Part shown: one piece after another, positions 47,928 to 57,965 of the stretch
How positions within the stretch are numbered: the first letter of the stretch is position 1
Layout: each line of letters begins with the position of its first letter
NCBI GenBank assembly: GCA_033032175.1
Contig: CM065322.1
Coordinates: 8,928,001 to 8,992,000, forward strand
Length of the DNA stretch: 64,000 nt
Origin: Saturnia japonica
Taxonomy: Eukaryota; Arthropoda; Insecta; Lepidoptera; Saturniidae
Direction of reading: 5' to 3'
Translations under genes and position numbers: made by a program
The notes under the pieces: model-generated
The model's database searches: none
The model's input: the letters and a program-made list of their open reading frames with translations, nothing else
What the model was told of the DNA's origin: nothing

Positions 47928-48255
47928 TTGGCTACGCGTCACTTCCCCTCTGCGTGAGGGAGGGGGGTGTGTGACGTTTCCCCGGTTTGGACGGGCGTTT
48001 TGTTGCGCCGGATGCCCGTCTCGTAGACACCGTACGGATGCCAGTGGGCGGCGTGATGTTAGTAGTGAGGGGGTCCGGGGGATAAAAGTCGATATCTTCA
48101 ATTAATTGTTCGCAGGACGACCAAAGCTTTCTTCTCGTAGTTACTTGTAGACTCGTTGAATTGCACCGTGCCCAATACGGCCCCTCTTCGAGCTTAAGTA
48201 GTTCGAGGAATGACCGTAAAGAGAGCCCCGTTTTATTCCGTGTTTATTTCGTGTT
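47928..48255. repeat. GC-rich unassigned repeat-like block
   Basis: Composition shifts sharply from the AT-rich flanks. CCCCTCTGCGTGAGGGAGGG is a local inverted repeat. On the minus strand a 60-codon frame reads SRRPLASVRCLRDGHPAQQN. It is probably a transposon or LTR fragment, with no family assigned. Confidence 0.35.
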
Positions 48256-49417
48256 TTAACTTTACTTTTCGCTTTGGTTGCCCTGTTAAACTCTTTATAT
48301 TTCTCTCATTATATATCTTATGTACACATGTCATATATCAAAATGTTCCTCTTTGAATTACCTATCCATTACATATTCACTTATAATATACATTACGTAT
48401 ATATTCCTTACATAAGCCAAAAACAATGTAATTTACGGGCGACATCACTATTTTCCGCACGTAAAATCTCTATAATATTTGATATACTTACTCTATTGGC
48501 TTACTCTATATGTTAATCTATTCTATATTAGTTATATTTTCACATATGTGACACACAATACATAATCATTTATATACATCTTAATATATAACATGCAACT
48601 TGTAATGTAGCGTATTCGCTTACATTTTTCTATAATATTGTCAGTATTAATCTATTTTATCGTAACACATAGTATATAACACGTAAATACAATAATAACA
48701 CATATTAACTTAACCTAAGACACGAAAACAACCGTTCTGTCGCCAACAAGTATTAAACCTATTAGAAAACTTTGATTAATTTTCTCCAATAAAATTGAGA
48801 CTATTATATTTTGCATCCAATTGAGGTGCATGAAAAATCCTTCGTGAGCTACGATACCCTGTTTATTCTATCGCACTCCGCCCCGGGCAATCGGTCTCAT
48901 TTTCAAATTCAATGACTTGCCAAATTTTTCACCACAGCTCTAAGCTATTTTTATTAAAATAAGAACAAGTTCATCCACTTTAAAAAATATTGGTTTCGTA
49001 TCTCATCCATGGTTTTATATAATAAATTTTTTATATACTTACTCCATAAATTTATTAAATGGGGGATAAACCTTGATCTTAAAACCAAGATGATACAATG
49101 TGAAATTTACATTTTTATAAAATATATTTAGACTTTTACATTGATTAGCTAAGAGACCTTCACCTTTAATCATCACGTTAATATATACAATAATTAATTA
49201 ATATATCGTATAAATAATATTTTTACAATAATATACTTCAACCTTTATTATTATAAAAACCTATATGATGTTAATGATAATAGTAGATACTTGATTATAT
49301 GTAAAATATCATATGATTTTTCTTTTAATATCATTATAAATAACATATTAATTCTACTAAACCTCAGTTTAAGCAATTCATAGCCCACTTCTCATAACAT
49401 ATTTATATTATGTTATT
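48256..49417. other. AT-rich intergenic DNA
   Basis: No supported gene. The 80-codon frame at 48274-48516 is hydrophobic and driven by AT composition. Confidence 0.4.
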
Positions 49418-49418
49418 A

Positions 49419-49612
49419 GATAAGTTGAGACCCGCGCGGAATGCGACTCCCCACCCGTTTCCCCGATGACACCCGCGTTGTACAGCGCGCAACGCCAATA
49501 TTTAATATAGGTTTTTTTAGTCTCTTGCTAATACTAAGCTAGTTGTGTTCTTTTTTTGTTCACTGTACCAGGACCCGACAATGACATCACCGCGCTCAGG
49601 TCTCAACTTATC
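49419..49612. mobile_element. MITE, about 190 bp
   Basis: GATAAGTTGAGACCCGCGCGG-type left end and, inverted, GATAAGTTGAGACCTGAGCG at the right. The interior is non-coding. No clear target duplication. Confidence 0.6.
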
Positions 49613-49911
49613 GCGCACGAGTAGAAAGTACTATTAAATTTAACATACTTATCAGTATTTAGTAGCTATTTTAATGAAGATCTTTAAAATAAAGATAATC
49701 TTCATGAATTCAAGTAACTCTGTGAATATCAACTATTCTCATCTCTGAAACGATTCCACTCAAGATCTTCTTGATATCCTCGATCCGTTGCAGCGACTGG
49801 TAATCCGTTTCGTGTCTGTAATCCGTTTCATTACTTCGCTGAGCGTATTTTATAGCATACTTCGTAGTAGGTGTTCTTAAGAGTTGTTTGGCTTTTTTTA
49901 TAGTACTAAGA
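49613..49911. other. Intergenic DNA
   Basis: A 77-codon frame on the minus strand (49710-49943) is rich in charged residues but matches no family. TAATCCGTTTCGTGTC / TAATCCGTTTCATTAC is a small direct repeat at 49801 and 49819. Confidence 0.3.
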
Positions 49912-50040
49912 AAAGTGACGGAACTGTGCCTGGTGGTAAACACTGTACAATTCTAAAACATCACCGACCACCGGGAGAATAACAACCCATCGCCAGTCGA
50001 CGTTGTGCGTTTTCACGTTGGACTGCGTAAATAGAAACTG
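49912..50040 (+). repeat. Interspersed repeat shared with 15222-15350
   Basis: GACGGAACTGTGCCTGGTGG and TAAACACTGTACAATTC are shared. Confidence 0.5.
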
Positions 50041-50325
50041 GATAAGTGCCGGCTGAACCCTAATCACAAAACGGATAAGCGAATCACTATAACTGGCTTT
50101 TCACCATATATATTGTGGTTGAAACCCAGCGCTACTACCCTGCGAAACATTATTTATAACATCTTGCTCCCATATAATACAAAACCAGATGGGTTGTATT
50201 GTGAATAAAAAGACGTCCACAATATTTTAATGTGTGCTAAATTAATAGCGCTTGTTTTATTCTTGTTTCTTACAAAGTTACAGTAGTTCGTAGTAACAAT
50301 GTGGTTTCTTAATAACGTTCTTGAC

Positions 50326-50475
50326 TGTAGTTTGCTTGTAGATTCGCTGCTTGCTGTTGCTGGTGTTGTGTTTCTCGAACTGATCGCAGATTCGCTGCTT
50401 GCTGTTGTTGTAGTGTTTCTCGAACTGATCGCAGATTCGCTGCTTGCTGTTGTTGTAGTGTTTCTCAAACTGATC
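50326..50475 (-). repeat. 45-bp minisatellite, about 3.2 units, open on the minus strand
   Basis: TCGAACTGATCGCAGATTCG, CTGCTTGCTGTTGTTGTAGT and GTTTC make the unit, with starts at 50375, 50420 and 50465. The first unit is 48 bp. Because 45 is a multiple of three, the minus strand encodes a repeating 15-residue unit (SSESAISSRNTTTTA) within a 104-codon frame (50154-50468). Whether it is translated is unknown. Confidence 0.75.
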
Positions 50476-50482
50476 GCAGTAC

Positions 50483-50486
<4 letters not shown>
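50476..50486. repeat. Left target-site duplication of retroposon copy 2
   Basis: GCAGTACTGCC here and at 51097-51107. Its first ten bases are a palindrome. Confidence 0.78.
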
Positions 50487-50554
<68 letters not shown>

Positions 50555-51096
50555 CTGACTACACTGTTAGCCTTAGGGGCCCTAAAGCCGCTGCGGCTTT
50601 TACAGCTTCACCGGACTAGGGGGCGAGCGCAGAGGGCACTCAGCCGCGAAAGTTTTGTGGACGACTCGCACGAGGGTGCCAAAGTGGCCGGACCTCGGCT
50701 CGGGCGGTCGTCGCGTTCGCAAATAGGTCGCGATCTATTCGAATCCCTACACCTACGATTCGAGCTAACTAAATATACACATAGGCACGTTCCCTTCCTC
50801 CTGGGAGGAAGGAAGGAACCGTGCGTATGTGTATTCAGTAATCGGAATGTTTCTACACTAACTAGCGCTAACTAACTAGCGTAAAAAAAGAAAAAAAAAG
50901 GTCCCTCACAGAACCTATGTACCTGTGTGGTGTGCACGTGTGTATGTTCATACGTGTGTAGTGTTGTATGTAGGTAGCTAAGTGATGCACGTACAGTGTC
51001 ACTTGTATCGCGCGGGCGGTTGCCTGACCCAAGGGTTTCACACCGAGGAACGGACCTAGGCTTGGGTTACCGCTAGAGAGGGTGGACGTGACGGGT
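50487..51096 (-). mobile_element. Retroposon family Ret-A, copy 2, with 64-base poly(T)
   Basis: Read on the minus strand, this 610-bp copy ends in 64 uninterrupted A residues (T at 50487-50550). It matches 10842-11662 closely over the GGGCCCCTAAGGCTAACAG block, the CGCGACGACCGCCCGAGCCG block and the GT/CA-rich stretch, but stops earlier at its 5' end. 11-bp duplications bound it. The long pure tail suggests a recent insertion. Confidence 0.85.
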
Positions 51097-51107
51097 GCAG
51101 TACTGCC
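51097..51107. repeat. Right target-site duplication of retroposon copy 2
   Basis: An exact match to 50476-50486. Confidence 0.78.
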
Positions 51108-51190
51108 GCCCTCTCCGCTATATTTATCCTCGCCCTTTGCCTCGCAACCGGTAGTGCGATGGATTCCGTGCGGGGCGTCGCTCAGCCAAT

Positions 51191-51265
51191 GAGCGCGCAC
51201 GCCCTGTGTGCGCGCTCTCGGCAGTACCATGAGTCACCATGCCAGATGTTCCGAGTCTGGCATGG
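51191..51265. repeat. Two adjacent perfect 10-bp hairpins
   Basis: GAGCGCGCAC/GTGCGCGCTC (51191-51217, 7-base loop) and CCATGCCAGA/TCTGGCATGG (51237-51265, 9-base loop) lie 19 bases apart. An outer inverted pair GTACTGCCG / CGGCAGTAC (51100-51108 and 51219-51227) encloses the first. The block is GC-rich between AT-rich flanks. Confidence 0.6.
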
Positions 51266-52143
51266 TTCATCCTTACAACTAGTGAAATTTATACATTTAA
51301 ACTTACAACTAGCTATATTCTTATTCTAATCGTTTTAAAATACACATATTCACACATATTCAGTTCATATTATTATATCTATTCCTAACACGTATTTATA
51401 AACCTTATTCCTAACACGTATTATTTCATTTACTTGTTCATTTTATACTATTAGACTATCGTTATTCGCTCGCCCCGCTCGCTGTCCGCAACAGGTTGGT
51501 TTGCAAATCATAGTTACCTTGTTTCCTACATTTTAGCACAAATAGAGAAGATCGCAAATTCTCATCTTTCACGTAACGTAAAGATTTGTCAACGTTTTCC
51601 CTACTTTCTATGATGTAGAAATTACAGAATCTTACAAAAGAAGCGTAAAAAAACATTTTTGCAGGCCACCATAACATACGACTACCATTGCAAACTCTCT
51701 GCCTAATAGTATTTTTGGGCTTACCATAAAGTGTTATGAAGTACCTAATATTTCCGAGATATAATAAAAAAATCTATGCACGATGGTATTGAAAGATGTA
51801 AACTTGATGTATTTTTGCACTTGGCCTTAGCCCACATAATTCCCTAAGTATCTATAAACATTAGCGTTTAAATAACGTTTCATTAAACAACTTAAAGTGG
51901 ATAATAATATATCATTACTCATACCAACGGTCAAGTACAAACACATTCTAAAGGTCTAACAAGGTGAAGAACGTACTAAAAATTTAACGCAAGGTCGTCA
52001 AAATGCTAACGTGGTTACAATCAACATGTCAACATTTGGAATAAATGACGCCACGCGACCACAGTCATTAAACTTGCTATTCGTAAAACTCCAGTCAATT
52101 TTCACCATTCAGTCGCTCATAAACTCCCAGACAGTTCAGTAAA
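51266..52143. other. Upstream flank of the receptor gene
   Basis: AT-rich. The frame at 51462-51677 (-) has no known domain. The promoter of the downstream receptor should lie near the right end. No TATA box could be chosen with confidence. Confidence 0.35.
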
Positions 52144-52674
52144 ATGTCGTTTTACAAGAATAATGACCGATTCCCAACTACTGTATTACCCATACCCAAT
52201 GGTTTCCCGATTCTAATTGAAGAGAAACCTCGCAGTAAATTTATTTACTTAGACGTAACTCCTGCTCGTACACCGATAGTAAAGTCACGAAATGCTGTTG
52301 TTCCAATGAGAAACAATTTAATAGATCTGCATATATCTAAAGATATTATCTACGAAAATATAAAACCTGTGATAATTATCTTACGAATAATGGGAGTACT
52401 ACCGTTGACGAGGCCAGCACCTGGCGTCAACCAGTTTCAACTGATGTCTCCTCCTATGGTATACTCTATCACTTTGTACATCGCTTTGGTAAGCTACGTT
52501 TTATACCTATCTCTTCACAAGGTGCAAATTATGAGAACAGCTGAAGGTAAATTCGAAGAAGCTGTAATAGAATATCTATTCACAGTCTACTTATTTCCAA
52601 TGGTTGTGGTTCTTTTATTGTGGTTTGAGACAAGAAAAATTGCTGGAGTCCTTAACGGATGGGTCGATTTTGAG
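52144..52674 (+). CDS. Gr63a: Receptor exon 1
   Basis: Starts at ATG (MSFYKNNDRF), with a cytoplasmic N-terminus of about 100 residues, and includes two membrane segments near residues 105-122 and 143-160. The donor reads GAG|GTAAGT. 177 codons. Confidence 0.9.
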
Positions 52675-55600
52675 GTAAGTAGCCTATTGGGTCAAAGAAT
52701 ATACAGAGTTGTTCTCAAATTAACTAACATACTTATCTTTTATAGGTAGCTTACAAACAACAATCAGGCCACGCTCTACCTGTGCAGTTGTATAAGAAAG
52801 CATTGTTGATGGCAGTCGTGATTCCCATGTTGTCCACAACATCAGTCATAGTGACTCATATAACGATGGTTCATTTTAAAGCAATGCAACTAATACCATA
52901 TGTATTTCTAGAAATACTGACTTACTTGCTAGGGGGATACTGGTACTTGCTATGCGAGTCTTTGAGCGTTTGTGCTAATGTATTAGCTGAAGATTTTCAA
53001 CAGGTAAATTATGGTTTTAAGGATCTTAGGAGTGTCTTATCCTGACTGGATAAAGATATTAAATCACATTTTAATAAAGACAATTTTAACTGTATGCCGT
53101 TATCTATTTATCTATAAATATAAATACAACTTTCGAATGTTCGTGCCCGTAAAACTCGACAAGGAGTCGATGGATTGACTTCAAATTTTTACATAAAGTT
53201 GCATTACTAATATGTTTTTATGTACTTTTAATCCTGAAGTTCCCCCGTGAACGAGAAAATCCAAGCGCTTAAATAAAAACTATACTTAACTGACAAATGA
53301 CTGCCACGGCCGTACCGGCGCGGCATAGTGTGTATTAATGGTGTAGTAGTAGCATTAATAAAATTAATATCAGACAGAGCCACAGCGAAACGCGAGTTAT
53401 TAGATAAATACATTGTAAAGAAATAGCATATTACGTACAATGTATTTTAGTAAATAGTAGCGACCCGTCCCAACTTCGCAGGGATATAATTTGCAAAGTG
53501 GTGTATTTTAGGTTTAAAAAAGCCTGATTTACATTTTATCGCTTTAGTGCATAACTGATGCATAATACTGCATAATCGCATAACTAGTGGTCCTAAACGC
53601 GACTTCTATGCTCGAGATCCTAGGTTCTATTCCCAGATCGCGCAAAGTGTTATTGGGGTTTTCTATGAAATTCTCAGTAGCAGCTCGAAGTTTCACTTTG
53701 TGCTCGATTAATGGCAATAGGCTCGCCCCTTATTACATGAGACCTAAAAAATACCCTGCGAACTGTGGGTGTACACCTCTGCCTAGTACTTCAGTGATAC
53801 GGGCGTGATGGTATGCTATGTTACTTCATATTTATTAGATTTCTTAGATTGTGCGTAATTTTGAATTCGGGATATCTTCTACGGTATTCATTTCAATGGT
53901 AAACTGTAAAGGACAATTTTAATCTATATTAAATGCCCAATTTAACTAACAACCCTATCTTTATAAAGATTAATACTCAAATGAATGTTGAAGACAAAAA
54001 TGGTTACTGTGAGTCAACCATAGTAGAGAATCATATGCCATCGCGGACTTTTCTGTAGTCTTTTTGAAGAACTAAAATATTACGTGTATGTTTTCTATGT
54101 TAAATATTGTGTAAATACTAAAATAATTAATGGTTCCAGGCACTTCGACATATCGGACCAGCTGGAAAAGTAGCAGCTTACCGAGCCTTATGGCTACGTT
54201 TAAGCAAATTAGCCCGAGACACTGGGTTTGCTCATTGCTACACGTTCACGTTTGTTAATTTATATCTGTTTCTCATAATAACGCTATCTATCTACGGATT
54301 ATTAAGCCAGATATCGGAAGGATTTGGTATTAAAGACATTGGTCTAGCGTTGACAGCATTTTGTAGTATATTTTTGTTGTTTTTCATTTGTGATGAAGCC
54401 CATCATGCTTCACATAATGTAAGTGCACACATTATTTTATAAAACATAACACTTGATATAACTGGAACATTCAATTTCATTTTTCATTCTTTCATTAAGT
54501 CAGAATTGTAAACAGAATATTTCAGAAACGGTTCAGCTGATTTGAATTCGTAAAATCCCTGGTCTCGATACGGCCTTGAACCTTAAAGAACTATAACCTA
54601 TATTATACAAAGAACTCTGAGGACAATTTTAATCCTTCGTTACGAGTAATCAATACTTTATCGAAGAAATACCCTCATTTTTTTGCCGACATTACTATAA
54701 TAGTTTTAAGTACGGTTTAAAATTGTCTCATTAGCCTAATGGAAGTAAGCGCGATAGCTGTGCATGAGGTCTTGGGTTCGATTCCCAGGAAGAACAAGTG
54801 CTATTAGGTTTTTTTTATAAAATTCTCAGTAGCAGCTCGTAGTTTGACTTTGTGTCCGATTAATGACAATAGGCTCGTCCCCTATTACATGGGACCTAAA
54901 AAAACATACCCGGTGAACTATGGGTGTACCTTATTAGTACACCTCTGCAAAACCGTTTGGGGATATAGGCGTGACTGTATGTTATGTTAAATACGGTTAA
55001 TTTTCTATAATTGTAATTTAATAACCGTGCCTAAGTCTTAGTATCGTATCTGACTGAAATTACTGAGGTCTAACATACGACTCTCAAACCAACTAACTTT
55101 TAATTTAGACTGGTTTAGCTTAGCTAATTAATTCTTCTGCGAGATCGAAAACCCAAAAGCCGCCCAAAAATATAGAAAACTCATATAATGAATGAATCAG
55201 AATCTACTCAGTGCATACACCGTAAATACGACATGGAGAAAGGAAGAAATATAGCATTATAGCCATATAGGTAGTGTCACAATAGTCCAAGTAGCTTAGT
55301 TATTAACCCAACATTTATATTTAAAAACCATTTTTATATTCAATATCAATTTTTAAGGTGAGAACAAACTTTCAAAAAAAGCTTTTGATGGTAGAATTAT
55401 CTTGGATGAACACAGATGCCCAAACTGAAGTGAATATGTTTCTCCGTGCTACTGAAGATGAATCCATCGCAAATCAGCCTAGGAGGATTCTTTGATGTTA
55501 ATCGGACTCTTTTTAAATCAGTACGCTATCATAAATCTTTATAATTGTAACATTTAGATGTTTCCCAGCCGTATCGTTGGGCGTAAATTAAGCTGTTAGT

Positions 55601-56506
55601 AACAACTTAGTGAACACATGACCTTTATTTGACATCACTTCACGCATCATAATTATGATGTTTACATTTTACGTAAATATGTCACATATGATGTAAATGT
55701 TATGTCACACTAAAGTCGCTTGTTTACTGTGATTACTGTGTAATATAAAAATTGTATAGTAAAATAACACATTTATAATATTTATATTTATGAGATATAG
55801 TTTAGAAAGGGAGCTCGGATGCCCGAAGTTTATTTGCGTGATAAAAACAGAAATGAAGAGATTCGCACAAGAAGCAGTTACCGATATTAAGACTTCAGTG
55901 GCAGGGGGCAGGGCACATTGCTCGTAGATCGTACGGCGGATAAGGCCGCATAATTCTCGAATGGCGACCATGTACCGGAAGACACAGCGTGGGTAGACCT
56001 GCCACAAAGTGGGCCGACGATCTGGTAAAGATTGCGGGACCCGATGAATGCGAGCAGCACAGGAGCGCAACCCGTTATTATGGTGTTTATTGGGGGAGGC
56101 CTATGTTCAGCACTGGACGTCTTTCGGCTGGGGATGATGATATACTTATTGTGAATTGAAATTATTAGTAGCTTTCACTGTCTGCCTTATATTTGAAAAA
56201 ATATTATTATAGAACAGTGCTTTTTAATAAATCCTATTTTGATAAGCATTAAGCATATAACAATATTGAATACCAACATTTTAATTAAAAACGTACTTTT
56301 TTTCGCAGTTGTTGGCCACAATGGTTACTTATCTAGTAGTTCTACTACAATTCCAAATCAGTATACCTGAAGAAACTCAAAGCCATATCAATGATGGAGA
56401 TGAACAGTTCGAAAATACCACTATAGCTGCTATAGAGGATGTCACCACAACCACCATCATGAATACCATTCTTACTACACTAAATAAAATAAAGAAAAAA
56501 AATTAG
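52144..56506 (+). CDS. Gr63a: Gustatory receptor of the CO2-receptor lineage (Gr63a type), five exons
   Basis: Exons: 52144-52674, 52746-53003, 54140-54418, 55358-55520, 56309-56506, all GT-AG and phase 0. About 475 residues are expected, normal for this lineage. Matching features include ENIKPVIIILRIMGVLPLTR, FEEAVIEYLFTVYLFP, SGHALPVQLYKKA, LWLRLSKLARDTGFAHCYTF, LSQISEGFGIKDIGL, FICDEAHHAS, VRTNFQKKLLMVELSWMN and the family signature TYLVVLLQF in the last membrane segment. Seven hydrophobic segments are spread over exons 1 (two), 2 (two), 3 (two) and 5 (one). The protein would sit in the dendrite membrane of CO2-sensing neurons as part of a heteromeric receptor. Exon 4 holds one surplus base, so the gene as read is frameshifted. 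Lepidopterans have three paralogues (Gr1-Gr3); similarity to fly Gr63a is clear, but the paralogue number is not settled here. Confidence 0.9.
52746..53003 (+). CDS. Gr63a: Receptor exon 2
   Basis: Acceptor TTTTATAG, first residues VAYKQQSGH, last residues AEDFQQ, donor CAG|GTAAAT. 86 codons with two membrane segments (ALLMAVVIPMLSTTSVIV and YVFLEILTYLLGGYWYLL). Confidence 0.9.
53004..54139 (+). other. Receptor intron 2 with a SINE
   Basis: 1136 bp, GT-AG. Contains a SINE at 53584-53823 and otherwise AT-rich sequence. Confidence 0.8.
53584..53823 (+). repeat. tRNA-derived SINE in receptor intron 2 (SINE-G copy 1)
   Basis: It has a degenerate tRNA-like head with a box B-like AGGTTCTATTCCC, then ATTCTCAGTAGCAGCTCGAA, TGCTCGATTAATGGCAATAG and a GTGTACACCTCTGC tail. 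It matches the copy in intron 3. The box B has a changed base (CTA for CGA), so this copy is probably silent. Confidence 0.75.
54140..54418 (+). CDS. Gr63a: Receptor exon 3
   Basis: Acceptor GGTTCCAG, ALRHIGPAGKVAAYRALW to EAHHASHN, donor AAT|GTAAGT. 93 codons with membrane segments FVNLYLFLIITLSIYGLL and IGLALTAFCSIFLLFFI. This is the most conserved part of the protein. Confidence 0.92.
54419..55357 (+). other. Receptor intron 3 with a SINE
   Basis: 939 bp, GT-AG, with a SINE at 54726-54988. Confidence 0.8.
54726..54988 (+). repeat. tRNA-derived SINE in receptor intron 3 (SINE-G copy 2)
   Basis: The tRNA-like head has a consensus box A (TAGCCTAATGG) and box B (GGGTTCGATTCCC). The body matches copy 1 (AATTCTCAGTAGCAGCTCG, CCGATTAATGACAATAGGCT, ACTATGGGTGTACC). 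Both pol III promoter boxes look intact. Confidence 0.8.
55358..55520 (+). CDS. Gr63a: Receptor exon 4, contains a 1-base insertion
   Basis: Acceptor TTTTTAAG, donor TCA|GTACGC. At 163 bp the exon is one base longer than a whole number of codons, although both flanking junctions are phase 0. Reading continues VRTNFQKKLL...FLRATE. After 55456 the next frame over gives MNPSQISLGGFFDVNRTLFK, which is the family sequence. A surplus G at about 55457 explains the shift. Without correction, translation stops at TGA in 55493-55495 after about 401 residues. Confidence 0.85.
55457..55457 (+). other. Surplus base (frameshift) in receptor exon 4
   Basis: The local sequence is ACTGAAGATGAATCC. Dropping one G between GAA and ATG restores the conserved frame. 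It may be an assembly or sequencing error, a polymorphism, or a real null allele. Confidence 0.75.
55521..56308 (+). other. Receptor intron 4 with a LINE relic
   Basis: 788 bp, GT-AG. Confidence 0.75.
55812..56140 (+). pseudogene. Non-LTR retrotransposon C-terminal relic in receptor intron 4
   Basis: Pieces in different frames give VYLRDKNRNEEIRTRS, VTDIKTSVAG, a LVDRTADKAA segment, and GEAYVQHWTSFGWG. This follows the order LRD-IRNEEIRRRT-VTDIA ... W---GEAYVQQWTSFG typical of the end of an insect endonuclease-reverse transcriptase. Stops and shifts show it is dead. The orientation matches the host gene. Confidence 0.65.
56309..56506 (+). CDS. Gr63a: Receptor exon 5
   Basis: Acceptor TTTTTCGCAG. 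LLATMVTYLVVLLQFQISIP then a hydrophilic tail rich in Thr (DVTTTTIMNT) and a basic end KIKKKN before TAG. The tail varies in length and sequence among relatives. Confidence 0.88.
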   Translation: MLATMVTYLVVLLQFQISIPEETQSHINDGDEQFENTTIAAIEDVTTTTIMNTILTTLNKIKKKN

Positions 56507-56605
56507 AATAATGTCATTCGTTGGCTCATAAAAAGTTAAGTGATTACATTCAATGACTTTAGCAAATTCGTATAATGTTTAACAATTAATTTCAATTATT
56601 TTTAT

Positions 56606-56611
56606 AATAAA
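56606..56611 (+). terminator. Candidate polyadenylation signal of the receptor gene
   Basis: AATAAA about 100 bp after the stop codon. It is plausible by position only. Confidence 0.4.
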
Positions 56612-56614
56612 GAT

Positions 56615-56797
56615 AATCTTATTATATTAAGTGAGCAATTCTTGTATATATATATATATATATGTAATTGGTTTCTCGGAAACGGCTCCAACGATTTCGA
56701 TGAAACTTTGCATTTTTACATTCCAAGTTTATCTAGATAGGTGCTTTTCTTTTTTTTGTTTATAAGACACCGAGCACAGCTCGGTCGCCCAGATATT
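56615..56797 (+). repeat. Interspersed repeat with terminal hairpin, copy 3
   Basis: A nearly full relative of 2656-2837, with a (TA)n stretch at 56647-56662 and the same ACCGAGCACAGCTCGGTCGC end. Confidence 0.65.
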
Positions 56798-57114
56798 TAT
56801 AATAATATGTATAAGATTTATATGTGTATAATTTTTATAATAAAAACAAAGTCGATTATTTCACGTAAATTCAGTAAGATGCATAATTTCGTACTGAAAA
56901 AGTGGTCACTAAATTATAACAGACAATAATATTTGCTGTTACTGTAAAAAAATGGGCATAGGCAAATGCAAAAAAAGATAGCGGCTTAAAAGGGGGCGGT
57001 GGGGCCGGTCCGCCCCGGATGCCTAGCGCCAAGGGGTAACAACGTGGTGACAACTAACTCGCACAGCTTAGTAGCCACAAGCCCAGGGTCCTGTACCTTA
57101 GAACATTATCAGGG
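56798..57114. other. Intergenic DNA with a hAT-like end
   Basis: At about 56985-57035, GGGGGCGGTGGGGCCGGTCC-GCCCCGGATGCC resembles the GC-rich terminal region of the hAT family whose pseudogene lies at 60573-62151. No other feature. Confidence 0.4.
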
Positions 57115-57117
57115 TAG

Positions 57118-57460
57118 TTCATCGTATCAAAACGTTCATCAGATAGCTCTTATAGTTTAAAAAGCTCTTAGGGTTCCACATCAGGTAGGTATTCCAGATC
57201 TTCGATTTTTATGTGTCATCAAAAAACGCTTCTCAAATTATTAAATATTTTTACTAATGCGACATTTCCATAGCTCTTTATAGTTTGGCGAGGTTCTTAG
57301 GGTCCCGCACTAGGTACCCCGGAGGTTCGAGTTTTATGTGCTATCAAGAAAATCTCCTCAGATAATGAAATAATTTTAACCAAGGCGATATTTCGATATG
57401 TCTTGGATTTCACATCAGGGTGAGATCTTCGAAAATTCAAGTTTTGATAGTTTCCCCTTT
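57118..57460. repeat. Degenerate tandem repeat of about 125 bp, nearly three units
   Basis: Units share ATAGCTCTTATAGTTT, GGTTCTTAGGGTYCCRCAYY-like, a TTCGAGTTTTATGTGYTATCA-like stretch and a CTCCTCAGATAATGAAATA-like block. The repeat starts near 57138, 57262 and 57385. The third unit is partial. Confidence 0.5.
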
Positions 57461-57960
57461 ATGTGGGTGTTAAATTATATCCCTGTGGTAAATTTCAGCT
57501 CTCCAGTTATTGGAGAAGTACTACTTCTATTTTGATTATCATGAGTCAGTCAGTGTCGAATTTTGGTAACTTTGCACCCCTATAACTACTAAATGAATGA
57601 AACTATACACTTTAAAAAACTTGAAATTGTTGGGTTCCTTAAGTACTCTTGGTAAACAGACTTTCAGCCTTCTACAACAGACAGAAATGAAAATACGCCG
57701 AAATACTTCCAGTAAAGATGGTACGGGCCGATGTACCCCTAGATACGCAAATAATCAGATTTTGTATAAAGGCAAAAGCTTTTATTTCCGAGATGTATAA
57801 GAAAGAACCTTGGAGCTTCTGAAATCCAAAATGAGCCTAACGCGACTTAATAATCATTCCATATGTAATTTTGTCCATTGAAAAGGATAGGAAAGTCAAT
57901 TTTGATAATGTGATCGACTATTTTAGTCAAATAAAGTCAGGTAAGCACATTTAATATTCG
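57461..57960. other. Intergenic DNA, no gene seen
   Basis: A stretch including GTGGTAAATTTCAGCTCTCC and ATGAGTCAGTCAGTG resembles the tail of a dispersed repeat. The 67-codon frame at 57597-57800 has no domain. Confidence 0.35.
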
Positions 57961-57965
57961 TTGAT

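Noticed and set aside
50299..50619. 106-codon plus-strand frame containing a long poly-phenylalanine run
   Set aside because: The Phe run is the retroposon's poly(T) tract read through. The frame joins a minisatellite to a transposon tail and is not a gene.
54726..54800. A tRNA gene in receptor intron 3
   Set aside because: It has the same pol III boxes but belongs to a SINE whose body recurs at 53584-53823.
55705..56070. 121-codon minus-strand frame in receptor intron 4
   Set aside because: It is antisense to a LINE relic with the plus-strand order of a known pol C-terminus.
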